A stretch of DNA of 64,000 nucleotides from Tetragonia tetragonoides (lineage: Eukaryota; Streptophyta; Magnoliopsida; Caryophyllales; Aizoaceae): the NCBI GenBank assembly GCA_038025085.1, contig CM076148.1, positions 36,043,691 to 36,107,690 of the forward strand, given 5' to 3'. The position numbers were made by a program, and so were the translations under genes. Below, in pieces: positions 1 to 10,539 of this stretch (within the stretch, counting starts at the first letter, position 1; each line of letters starts with the position of its first letter). The notes below the pieces were generated by a model. The model did not search any database. It was not told where the DNA came from and saw nothing but the letters and a program-made list of their open reading frames with translations.

Positions 1-2015
1 CATACCTCCATAGAAGAAGAAACAGGAATCCATCTGTACGGCAACACAATTAGCAGGTTTTACATTAACCATTAGCAAAAACAAAGAGAAGGTTTATTCT
101 AACCTGTCCTAACAAAGTAATAACATGATTGTGTCAAACGCAACGCTAAAGTACGTAAAGGTGGTCAGGATGATTACCCTGTGCTGCTCCCTGCCCCCTT
201 ATCAATGCTTTGTCCTCAAATTACAACTCTAGAGGTCCGTCACCACATTTAACAAGCACCTGCTGGGAAGGCGTTTCTGTTCAAACTTCAGACAATAACA
301 CCATTAGCTTTATAAACATTCAAATATACTCCTACAACTGTTCTTTGTTATGATATTTTTGAAGTGGAAGGAACAATGGAGTACATACACAAAAGAATGG
401 CTTGCAAACAAACAAGATAAGTGGCGCGAAAACAAGAACAAAGAGATGAAGATGCATTGGAGAAATCAGCGGCTTCCAATTATATGGCTCCAACTTGGGG
501 AAGGATCCTCTGCTGTTCTAAAAAGAATAGCTTCATCTTTTCCATTTTAATAAACGGGAACCTTCACTTATGATGATTCATGATGGCAAACTACCCCATC
601 TTTGGGGTTGGCCAAGATACAAGGCCAAAATGCCATTGGAGAATGTTACTAAGATAAAGGTCAATTGGTTGGAGCCAAAGAATCCACCATAACACTCAAT
701 GAGTTGAATTCACCAAAAATACAACTTATGCCATCAAGATAGCCTATAAACGGCCACAATTAATTCCATTCACTGTGCCATTATATCATTCACCCCATCA
801 ATTGCACCACGCCTTGTTAGGAGTTGTGGCATGTGGTGCTCGGTAAACAAGTCTTCAGGAAAGGTAGTACTCCTGAAAGGGTTACAAAAGTTTGTTTTCA
901 TTGCTAAGGAATATTTCACACTTTCTATTCCAAAACAGCCTTCATTACATTTGTGTAATTATTATTAATTCTCGAATAAAAATTAAGCAAGACGTATGGC
1001 ACTCTGGTGAACTACAATAATCTGTATAGTTTTCCTCACATCGCTAAATCATTAGTTTTATTGTTTTACATTATTATACATCTAAAAATTTGCTGCTAAC
1101 ATCTACATCTTCCTAATATATAATAGCTAGTAAAACGGTAGGCTTAACAGCTGACATTTCACTAAACAACTAGTTTTGCTAAAGATGCCCTTGACAATTG
1201 TCATTTGTTGATCGACAAGGGAGTGCCTATGGTGCATTTAGGCATTTCGTCCTCCTTGGATAGGGACCATGACTTGTCAATTTGTCATCGACGGAGGAAT
1301 GTTACTTATAGTCGTGCACTGGGGCGTCCTCCCTATTTGTAGAATAAAAGGTCAGCATACACCTATCAAGAGTTCGACCCAAGGAGCCTAATTAAGTGAT
1401 GATATAAAGATAATGCGTAACATTGCCAAACATTTCCCCCTCTTCTGAATATACATAATAAAACCATGTCATTCGCGATATATCCTTGATATGGCTAGAT
1501 TTTCTTTATAGGGAAACTTTAGTGATGAAATCCACATATTAAGAGTCTCTTTTAAGGCCATATTAGTAACCTATTTGAGCAAAGAGGTTAACATCACAAA
1601 TCATAATGAATGCGAAATAAGAAAAGAGTAAAAGATTAACCTTATAAAAGTCCATGGCTCATTCGATGAAGAGACTAGAAAGCGACCTTACATATGATCC
1701 TCAAAATTCATCTTTGGTTTAGAGTCTCCTGTAGATAGAAGTATCCATTAAATTCATTTATCATACTCAAGGATAAATTCATTTAGCATAGAATAATTAA
1801 TAAACATGCTTGAATAAGAAATGTGAGTGCAAGTGCAAATAGAATTCTAAAAACGTTTTTTCGACTAACCTTGGTTCAGAAGAACTTCACTAAACAGGAA
1901 GCTAACCCTCGACTGCATCCAAAAGAAACCAACATAAGTTCCCGTAAAGTTCCATTATCCACCTCAAAAAGAAGAAGAGAAGTTTAATAGTTGCTCATAA
2001 ATTCATTAGAAAAGA
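1..2015. other. No supported gene
   Basis: I find no convincing gene in this stretch. A 66-codon open frame at 350-550 (+) encodes a Trp- and Lys-rich peptide, and a short coding-like stretch follows at about 570-690 (+), containing LPHLWGWPRYKAKMPLENV, but stops separate them and I do not recognise the family. They may be decayed pieces of one protein. The rest is AT-rich with scattered stops in all frames. Confidence 0.5.
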
Positions 2016-2520
2016 TACACTTATGAACAGGATTTGACCCGTCTAGATCTTACCGAGGACTTGGTCCTAGATAGGAGAGTATGGCGGAGCAGGATCCGTG
2101 TAGAGGATCCGCGTTAGATTACGGATGTGCATTGGCTAGTACTAGAGGTGGATTCATTGTGTTTATAGCATGTAGCGTCCCCTTTATTTATGATGTTCAG
2201 TAAGTAGAATCTTGTGCTAGTATGTCTAGTGATTTACTTCCTTTTTTTTTTTTTTTTTTTTTTTGACTTTCTGATCATATTATCATATCTGGTGGTTGAT
2301 AATTTTCACACTTGTCAGTATTGAACAATTTACCCGTAAAAACCGTTTTGAAAATGAAAAAAAAAAAAAAAGGTTTTCGTGGGTCTTTCTGAAACAGTCT
2401 CTCTTCTAGGCGACTAGTTAGGGGTAAGACTGCGTACATCTGGACCTCCCCAGACCCCGCCCTAGGCGGGATACTTACTGGGTTGTTGTTGTTGTTGTTG
2501 TTGTTGTTGTACACTTATGA
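2016..2520 (+). mobile_element. 5'-truncated RTE-type LINE copy with TSD
   Basis: The insert is 2027-2509. It begins inside the last codons of an RTE-clade reverse transcriptase ORF ([20 protein letters not shown], ending RVEDPR and TAG at about 2114-2116). The 3' UTR with poly-T and poly-A stretches follows, and it ends in a (TTG)n tail at 2482-2509. The 11-bp direct repeat TACACTTATGA flanks it at 2016-2026 and 2510-2520, which marks a target-primed insertion. The last ~120 bases resemble the shared RTE/Au-type SINE 3' tail known from plants. It matches the opposite-strand copy at 2754-5084. Confidence 0.85.
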
Positions 2521-2540
2521 CAAGAAAAAGCTAATTAGTA

Positions 2541-2744
2541 AGGTCACCCTATGTTGCTCGGACTCGGCTAAGTATCAGATTGTCCAGTATCCATACCCAT
2601 GTCGGACTCGGCCATTTTATGAAAAATTTTCATGTTTTTTACTGAAAATGGAGTGTCCAGTGTCCATACCCATATCGGAGTATCTAGTGTCCGACACGGA
2701 TACTTGAGGAGAAATGAAGAGTCCAAGCAACATAGAGGTCACCC
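2541..2744. mobile_element. Small MITE with 9-bp TSD (TATGTTGC family)
   Basis: The element proper is 2550-2735 (186 bp). Its ends are inverted: TATGTTGCTCGGACTC at the left and GAGTCCAAGCAACATAG at the right. The 9-bp direct repeat AGGTCACCC flanks it (2541-2549 and 2736-2744). A 9-bp duplication is typical of Mutator-like (MULE) elements. The interior repeats short phrases around GTCCAGT-TCCATACCCAT. There is no coding capacity. A second, shorter member is at 43068-43195, also with a 9-bp TSD. Confidence 0.8.
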
Positions 2745-2915
2745 TCTGAACAACAACAACAACAACAACAACAACCCAGTAAGTATCCCGCCTAGGGCGG
2801 GGTCTGGGGAGGTCCAGATGTACGCAGTCTTACCCCTAACTAGTCGCCTAGAAGAGAGACTGTTTCCGAAAAACCCACAAAAACCTTTTTTTTTTTTTTT
2901 AAAATACATTTTCAA

Positions 2916-2953
<38 letters not shown>

Positions 2954-5101
2954 CAATAAAGAATGATCAAACGGGCAAGAGAAGTAAAGCATTAAACATA
3001 CTAACACAAGATATTACTATTTGAACAACATAAAGTGACGGAGACGCTACAGGCTATAAACAAAATGACTCAACCTCTAGTACTAGCCAATGGACAACCA
3101 TAATCTAACGAGGATCCTCTACACGAATCCTGCTACGCCATAATTTCCTATCTAGGACCAAGTCCTCTGTAAGATCTAGAAGGGTCAAATCCTGCCTGAT
3201 TACCTCTCCCCAAGTCTTCTTCGGGCGTCCTCTTCTTCGTTTACAGTCACTAAGTGTAATTCTCTCACACCTTCTCACCGGTGCATCTCGATGTCTCCTC
3301 CTCACATGCCCAAGCCACCTAAGCCTTGTTTCTCACATCTTGTTGTCAATATCGGTCACTCCCACCTTGCCTCTCAATACTTCGTTCCTAATTCTATCTC
3401 TTCTTGTAGAGTTGCACATCCATCGAAGCATCCTCATCTCGGTCACCCGCATCTTCTGCACATGCACCTGCCTCACCGGCCAACACTCCACCCCATATAG
3501 CATAGCTGGCCTGATGGCTGTACAATAAAATTTGCCTTTAAGTTTTAGTGGAATTTTTCTGTCACATAGAACTCCCGTTGCACTCCTCCACTTTAGCCAC
3601 CCTGTTCTGATACGATGAGTCACGTCATCATCAATCTCGCCGTTGCCCTGTATGATTGAACCGAGATATTTGAAACAATCCCTCTTCGGTACCACTTCAG
3701 TACCAATCTTAATCTCCATATCCGAGGCAACCCCATCTCTTGTAAATTTGCCTTCCAAGTACTCGGTCTTTGTCCTACTTAACTTAAATCCCTTTGACTC
3801 TAGTGTATCCCGCCAAAGTTCTAGTTTGGCGTTAACACCTTCTCTAGTCTCGTCTATCAAAACAATGTCGTCGGCAAACAACATACACCAAGGCACATCC
3901 CCCTGGATAGTCTTAGTGAGCTCATCCATAACGGTTGCGAATAAGAAGGGACTCAACGATGACCCTTGATGTAACCCAATATCTATAGAAAAAATTGCTC
4001 AGTTTCCCCTCCTATAGTCCTGACCCTAGTCCTCACTCCTTCATACATATCCTTAATCACTCGGATATAGGCGACTGGAATCCTTGGATTCCAAGCACCT
4101 CCACATAACTTCTCTGGGTACCCTGTCATACGCCTTCTCCAAATCAATGAAAACCATTTGCAAGTCCCTTTGTCTATCTCTGTAGTACTCCATAGAACGT
4201 CTAATCAGATGAATCGCTTCTGTTGTTGACCTCCCTGGCATGAAACCGAATTGGTTCTCCGAGATAAGAGTACTCTTCCTTAGTCTCTTCTCAATCACTC
4301 TCTCCCATAGCTTCATGGTGTGACTGAGTAACTTAATACCTCTATAGTTGTTGCAGTTTTGAATATCTCCTTTGTTCTTGTATAGAGGAATCAATGTGCT
4401 GAGCCGCCACTCCTCCGGCATCCTTGCAGATTTGAGGATCATGTTGAAAAGCCTAACTAACCACAATAAACCTTCCTCCCCCAAACTCTTCCATACCTCT
4501 ATGGGTATCTCATCTGGTCCTACTGCCTTTCCACTCTTCATCGTCCTCATGGCCCCTCTGATTTCTTCCTTCGTAATACGACGACAAAAGCTGTAGTTAC
4601 GGTGTTGCTCGGATGTGCTAAGATCTCCCAACGAAATGTCTACGTCTCCAACATTGTTAAAAAGCTCATTGAAATACCCATGCCACCTCCTCTTGATGTT
4701 TGTTTCGTCCACAAGAACTCGTCCCGCCTCATCCTTAATGCACGAACTTGATCCAGGTCTCTAGTCTTCCTCTCCCTAGCTCTCGCCAACCTGTAAACGT
4801 CCTGTTCTCCCTCCTTAGTAGCCAATTTTTGATACAAGCTCTCATAGGCTTTACTTTTGGCTTCTGCTACTGATTTCTTTGCCTCCTTCTTTGCCGCTCT
4901 GTAGACTTCTCGCTTCTCCACCCTTTCCTCATCTATAGTGTTATCCATTAGCGCTTTATAGGCAACCTTCTTAGCCTTCACCCTGTTTTGAATGTCCTCA
5001 CTCCACCACCAGGATTCCTTCTTGTTACTTCCTATCCCCCTTGCAACTCCTAATGTTTCCTTTGCCGCATTTCTAATGAGATCCGGTCACCCTCTGAACA
5101 A
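2737..5101 (-). mobile_element. 5'-truncated RTE-clade LINE with 17-bp TSD
   Basis: The insert is about 2754-5084, transcribed leftward. The 17-bp repeat GGTCACCCTCTGAACAA occurs at 2737-2753 and 5085-5101; its last bases are ambiguous with the (AAC)n tail. Read on the minus strand, the element starts in the linker between the (missing) endonuclease and the reverse transcriptase, continues through the RT and a C-terminal RGRPKKTW motif, then a 3' UTR with A/T runs, and ends in (TTG)n. The 5' truncation is usual for LINEs. The target contained one TSD copy of the neighbouring MITE, so the MITE was there first. Confidence 0.9.
3105..5084 (-). pseudogene. RTE LINE reverse transcriptase ORF, broken
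   Basis: This is the coding remnant of the RTE element, in at least three frames. In order, the minus strand shows: a Lys/Ala-rich linker at about 4640-4981; the RT fingers and palm at 4053-4712, with GPDEIPIEVW, NYRGIKLL, NQFGFMPGRST and the first catalytic Asp in VFIDLEKAYD; then 3333-3956 with [12 protein letters not shown] and the catalytic LFADDIV; and the C-terminal region at 3105-3305 with RGRPKKTW ending RVEDPR. Frame breaks near 4700, 4050 and 3330, and loss of the endonuclease, make it non-functional. The family assignment (RTE clade, plant type) rests on the [13 protein letters not shown] motif and the (TTG)n tail. Confidence 0.85.
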
Positions 5102-5173
5102 AATCTTAAATACAATTGTGGAGAATAGACAGAGTTGACGCATAATTCAAATTAGAAGCACCACAAGATGTAA

Positions 5174-6661
5174 TTAAACAAAGAGAAATGGTATATGAAT
5201 TCCAACTACCTGTTGGCCAAGAAGTACAATTTCATGTTTTGGTGAAGCTCGATAAAAGTTTAGCAAATTCTCTCGCATCCTTGTGTTTTCATCTGAAGGA
5301 TCTTGAGTTTTGGATTTGACAATCATCTTCTCCAAGGACGGTGAAGAGGCAAGCAGAAGCTTTACAAAGTCCATTTCATGCATTTCTTCAGATATCGAAC
5401 ATATCTTCACTAGTTTAAGGTGCCTGTAACTGAAAGAGAGTCTATTTTCCGCTAAAAGTTTTTCTAGATACGGCTATGCATGTAACTCTACTGCAGCATG
5501 TACCTACACACATATGAATGCTCATGAGAAACAAATAATTAGCACGAATGCACCATTATTACTATCTTGTCAAAGTGACACCAAAATACTCTAAAGCTGT
5601 CCACAAAACTCACATTTACTCCGAGCTTTTGCAAGTTCGGGCAATTTCTAATCAAACAAAGGGTATTGTATACCATACCCAACTCTTCAAGAGAAAGTGA
5701 ATATACATCAAGTTGTAATAAATTGGGAAGATCCACAACCGTTGCGTTGGATAAATGTTCTCTAAGTAGCTTGACAAACAGGTACAGATTGTTAGTATAG
5801 AAAAACTGACGGCTGAAGGTGATACTAGTGTAAATCGTAAAGATAGTAGTTTACCTTTGTTAACTTTCCAGATATGAACAATGCTTTTAGGCGATAAAAT
5901 GCATGATAACATTTGATTTCAGAGTGAGTGTCTGAAGAATGCAGGGCCATTGAAGTGAGTAATTGGGTATTCTTTAGGTGAATAGATTCAAAGCTCCCAA
6001 AAATGGTCAACAATTGAAGTTTCGGAGCATCAAGTGTCAAATTTCTGAGCCCATCCACAGGGGCTAATAGTACTATTTCAAGCAGTGGGCAGCCAGATCT
6101 AAATCACTGAAATCCATCATCTGGTGAGAGTGTGACTTGTGTCAAATGGAGGGTCCTCAACTTAACCAATCGATTGACATCCATGGGTGGCTTGAAAACA
6201 CAACTACGAAGCGACAAAACTTTAAGACATTCACAAGAAAAGAGATGACTTGGCAATACGGAGCGATCCTGAGAATCCGCAAAACATAGGACAAGCGTTT
6301 CAGCACTGTTCATGGACAGAAAACGGATCCATTTGATGTAATCGCCATGATTACCATACAGTTTGCTGATGAATAATACGAACTTTAGTATTGGGCCACT
6401 ATGCTGAAAAAGAACGTTGGTGACAATGTTGACACATTTTTGAGTGATGCATTGTGAATCCCCCTTTACAGAAGAAACTTCAAGGCTATAATCAGTGAAT
6501 GTAAGGTTTGTAATAGAGGTCCAAATATACCTCCACTTCCTCGACAAGACGCTTGTTTTTGTTGCGTCTTGGATAGGTAAATGCGCAAGAATAGTTTCTA
6601 TCAGAGGGATTGGTAGGCTACTTAGCTTATCTGAATCTACATTCCGGACTTCCTTAAGCAT
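5174..6661 (-). pseudogene. F-box/FBD/LRR gene with two in-frame stops
   Basis: It resembles the plant F-box/FBD/LRR family (At1g13570-like), whose intact members are thought to act as SCF ubiquitin-ligase receptors. I reconstruct three exons in phase 0: 6661-5855 (ATG at 6661-6659), 5769-5590 and 5503-5174. The F-box reads LSSLPIPLIETILAHLPIQD near residue 12, with the usual SVLSRKWRYIW after it. LRR-like pieces follow (CPLLEIVLL, LTLDAPKLQLLTIFG), then the FBD segment FVKLLLASSPSLEKMIVKS. A TGA at 6106-6104 and a TAG at 5476-5474 lie in frame, where family members have sense codons. The second donor, AGA|GTATTT, is weak. A 5'-UTR intron acceptor (TTTTAG) lies just before the ATG. Either a young pseudogene or two sequence errors. 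Confidence 0.7.
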
Positions 6662-7754
6662 AGTGCCTAAAAGTAGGTAACACGCAATAAAGAAACAATT
6701 AAGGAAAAAAAAAACCATTAATCAACAAACAAGAAGTAGAATATTTCAACCAGCTTGTAAATTAGTTCATTCTTAAATGATAAAAAATGACAACACAAAA
6801 AGGCACATACATATGATACATTGCACATACATTGCTTATAGAATTTTGTAAACTCTACTCTTTATCAGCTTTCTGCTTATAGAATTTGTCACAAAATCCG
6901 AGAGAAAAATAATGAATGTGATCAACTAGCTAAGAGGGCATCCCTTACTCTTTTGGATGTAAATCTTAATCTTGTTCTGTACAGGCATTCTATTGATTGG
7001 GATACGAGGACTCTAACAAGCATAATTGTTTTGCTAGTTTTGTAGCAATAAGTTGCCTCAATAATGATAGTTCATTTTCTCTGCTCAGGAAAAAAGTGAA
7101 CATGAATAAACTTAATTGGAAAATCATAAATTTCACTTATATTGGGGAACAAGATTGTAAAGATACATAGAAGCTAGCGGCTAACATAAACTATAAAGAT
7201 ATTAAAAAACTTGATAGTAAAGAACATAAGTGATTATTATAGTAAGTATATCACATCTGGAGACCAAAATTGCACTTAAATTTGTAGAACTGTGTAACTA
7301 GTTTTTCGGGTAATTCGAGTTTGACCCAACTCAATTCTGACCCTAAACAAGAAAATTTTTAGGTTTTTGGCTGAAATAAATTACCATAATTTTTGCTTTT
7401 GGGTTCAATAAGTTTGTTTTTGGGCAAATTCGTGTTGGGTTTCTGACACTTGACATACTACTGGGTTGTACAAAACAGTATTCTAATGGAACATTGTTCA
7501 AGTTACAAGAACTGAAGGCATTATACAAAATTGCCAATACTTGTTGCAAATATTAGGTACAGTATATATCAAGCAAACACTAAATTGGGAAATATTACTC
7601 ATCAAACTATAATAAAACCAAAATTAAAGCAAATATAAACAATAGAAACAGTACAAAGTTTTAGAATGCAATTGAAGTTGCCTTAATTATTATGACAAAT
7701 AAAACAGGGGAACAAACAAGCACAAAAATCAGACGAAAATCAAAGGTGAAATTA

Positions 7755-7880
7755 CCTTGTTGTTTGGATTTGGACTTGGAAATTTGGAATTACGAGAGTT
7801 TTGCTTGTGCATCGGCTTCGTAGGTTTTAGTCATCAACTCATATGATTCATCAATGACTTGAGAGTTTGAGAGTTGCAAG
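7755..7880 (-). other. Candidate 5'-UTR exon of the F-box/FBD gene
   Basis: On the minus strand, ACAACAAG|GTAATTT at about 7753-7765 is a good splice donor. It faces the acceptor just upstream of the F-box/FBD ATG at 6661, implying a 5'-UTR intron of about 1.1 kb. This is inferred from splice consensus only; there is no transcript evidence. The rest of 6670-8100 has no recognisable gene. Confidence 0.3.
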
Positions 7881-8118
7881 GAAAAACAATCCCAGTTCCC
7901 TTCCCAACAAATTTCTTTTTTCTTGCTCTTTATCCTTGGGCCAAACCCAATACCTTAATGTTAATGGGCTATGGTGTTTGGGAGGAAGGGGAGTCTCACT
8001 ACTTGGGGTTGTACATGAATGTGGTTGAAAATCTCACTCAAGTCCAAACTCGAAACACCACAAAATATGCAACTCTAAGATTAGTAAAAAAATATAAATA
8101 AATAATACTTCTTTAGTC

Positions 8119-8366
8119 TAAGAGCATCTCTAATGCTATAAAATTCTAGAGAGGTTTTTTTGCTATGCTCCCAAAAATTGATCTATATAAATCTCTTGTA
8201 CTCTATGCCACAAACCTTTAATAGGTTAGGTTTATTGTCTATGCCACATCATAACCCAAAAATCAGATTTTGTGTAAAGTGAGGTTTTAGGTTTATCACT
8301 ATGAAAATGAGGTTTTTTTAGAGGCCCACAAACCTTCCTACAAACCTTGCATTGGAGATGCTCTTA
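8119..8366. mobile_element. TIR MITE (AGAGCATCTC ends)
   Basis: The element is 8121-8364 (244 bp). Its ends are AGAGCATCTCTAATGC and GCATTGGAGATGCTCT, inverted with one mismatch. TA flanks both sides (8119-8120, 8365-8366), which fits a 2-bp TSD but is weak evidence in AT-rich DNA. The interior is non-coding and AT-rich. It is the first of three adjacent MITEs. Confidence 0.75.
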
Positions 8367-8392
8367 GATTAAGTAAAAAAAAATAATAATAA

Positions 8393-8669
8393 TACTCCTT
8401 TCGTCTCATAATTTATTTTTTTTGAGAGATGTCCCAAAAATTCTTAATCGTTAGCTTGTTGAAGGTCAAATTTAACAAACTTTGACTGTGAATGAACAAA
8501 AATATTTTAAAATTCACAAAATGAAATAGTTCGGTTAGATACAAATTTAAAAGTACTTTAAAAAAATTATTTTTTTAAAATTTTATATTCAAATAATTAA
8601 AGTTATTTACGGTTAAAGTGGTATTTTATTGATCGTGGAAGAGCTAATGCTTATGAGACAGAGGGAGTA
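8393..8669. mobile_element. Stowaway-like MITE
   Basis: The element is 8395-8667 (273 bp), flanked by TA dinucleotides. Its ends are CTCCTTTCGTCTCATAA and TTATGAGACAGAGGGAG, the classic CTCCCTCCGT terminus of plant Stowaway (Tc1/mariner) MITEs. The interior carries a GGTCAAA...TTTGACT palindrome also seen in the copies at 13192 and 17035. Confidence 0.85.
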
Positions 8670-8677
8670 ACATTGAG

Positions 8678-8907
8678 GGTGCGTTTGTTAGAGTTGAACT
8701 GAATTTAACAATACTGAATTGGACAGTTGGACACCACTAAACTAAACTGGACACCACTGAACTAAATTGAGCTGAACTTGATATGTGAGACAAAAGTATG
8801 ATTCTGAACTCAGCACCACTGAGATGATCAACATCATTTAACTGAATTTGAAATCACTGAATTTACACCTGAATTGAACTGACCGTATAAGCTCTAAAAA
8901 ACGCACC
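8678..8907. mobile_element. Probable hAT-type MITE
   Basis: Inverted ends GGTGCGTTTGTTAGAG and CTCTAAAAAACGCACC bound a 230-bp non-coding segment with repeated GAACTGAA/TGAACT phrases. GGTGCGTTTG ends are common in plant hAT MITEs. I could not find a clean 8-bp TSD, so the superfamily is uncertain. Confidence 0.55.
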
Positions 8908-9869
8908 TTGAATATATTATATCCAATTAATGTTACTTCTATTTTTTAAGAGTGTATCACTTTTGAGGTTCTTAACATATTTGGAATTTCAATGCATGTT
9001 TATTGACTTGATTTGCAATAATGTTTTAATTTGGACATTCGAAAATAGAAAGTTTTGCAAATTTTACGAGATATATGGTGGGTATTCTCTAGTTCCCTTA
9101 CAGCGTACACTTTCTCAATAATATGGGGACTGCAATTGAACCTTGCATGTTCCACCTTGAAGGTAGTGGCATCACTGAGGTAAATGTTTGTTCATGAACA
9201 TGAGTAACAAAATTTACTTCATGTCCTAAAATATCTTTTACATTTGACCTTCATTTCACATTTGGCTGGCATCGTTTGACAGATTGCTTCATAATCTTCT
9301 TGGCAAATGATTGATTTTCTTTGAGCATTATGTATGCTTTTGATGTGGGATATACATGTACATAGAGAATGTTCGTTTGCCTTAAATGCTTGGCAACACT
9401 CGCGAAATCAGTTCATGAAGAACTCTTACCGCACTGTTGATAAGGATTGTCTGCCTAAAAGAAAACCTATGTGTAATAATGTCTTTAGTTTATCACTAGC
9501 TTATATGTATGTACAGAGAAGCTTGCTTGCTACTAGGACTAGCTTTTGTCACATTGAGTCAAAAAAAAAAATGTCCATCTCAATATGAGTTCACCTCTAT
9601 AGCCAAACATGATATCATTCTTATGTGAGACGCCTCACCTTGAGGTCGCCTCATATAAATTTGTGTGAAAGTGGAAAAAAAATAAAACACCACTCCCCTT
9701 GCAAGATCCAATTCCGGGTGACTTCTTGGTGACCGAACATGATCTGCCATAATCTCTTCGATTCGTCCATTATGTGCCAGAATATCAAGAGACTTGGCTC
9801 CACCTAATCGACTAATATAGCTTGAGTTTTGGAGCAACCAAAGCTTAACCAATAAACCAATCAAACAAA
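8908..9869. other. No supported gene; palindromic CCTCACCTTGAGG motif
   Basis: I see no gene in this stretch. At 9631-9653 lies CGCCTCACCTTGAGGTCGCC, an imperfect palindrome closely related to the ends of the GATAC-motif elements at 46448, 56161 and 58214. It may be a solo end of that family or a member of a common GAGACGGYCTCA-type plant repeat. Confidence 0.4.
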
Positions 9870-10122
9870 CATTGAAGTGGCTCCACAGAAATAACGTTTA
9901 CCATGCAGAACATTACCAGGTACCATGCAGAACATTACCAAGTAGCCGTTCATGTAAAACAGGAGGGGAATAAAGTGGCGCACATCCTGGCCAACTTGAA
10001 TTCTGTTTCGTTCTCGACTCGAGTGTGGGTAGATGTGGCCCTGTTGACATTTTGGAGTTTGTAGCTTCTGACTTTTGTTCCTCTGCGGTTATTAATTGAT
10101 GCACCATCTATTCTAAAAAAAA
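9870..10122 (+). mobile_element. L1-type LINE 3' remnant (RNase H tail)
   Basis: A plus-strand frame reads VKQEGNKVAHILANLNSVSF and ends near 10065. It matches the last part of the RNase H domain of plant L1 elements, where N-x-VAH-x-LA carries the final acidic or histidine position. A short A-run at 10114-10122 after the stop would be the poly-A tail. The upstream part has decayed. A 19-bp perfect local duplication (TACCATGCAGAACATTACC) lies at about 9899-9940. Confidence 0.45.
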
Positions 10123-10539
10123 ACCTTATAAGGTAGCCTACATTTTCACCAAATTGTCTTGCAATGTAATTATTTTCAATTTCATTCACTTTTTTGTACT
10201 TTGAGACCGATGTGAAACCCAACACGACAAAACACAATACGACCCAACACGACCTAACAACTTGTTGTACTAGTAACATCAACAAAGGCTTCAAGCTTCG
10301 GTGAGAGAGAAAATACTCTATAGACATGTCAAGCGAATAAATTGATCAATTGGATCGTTCTATACACATAAACAATGATTCTAATACAAATGAGATTGAA
10401 ATATCTGACCCTCAGCAATGAGAAGAGGTACTGCTATTTAGGAGGGACAAATCATTTCAATTCCCCAACTAGTCATCCCAAGCAGTTTCTATAGGGATCG
10501 TATTATTGGAATGCAAACCTAATGGGCAGTAAAATTATG

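Noticed and set aside
2390..2512. Independent Au-type SINE at 2.4-2.5 kb and another at 2.75-2.87 kb
   Set aside because: Both are continuous with RTE 3' UTR and coding sequence, and the TSDs enclose the whole RTE segment, so these are LINE tails and not separate SINEs.
7874..8101. 75-codon ORF (+)
   Set aside because: No family resemblance; it overlaps the presumed 5' UTR/promoter of the minus-strand F-box/FBD gene.
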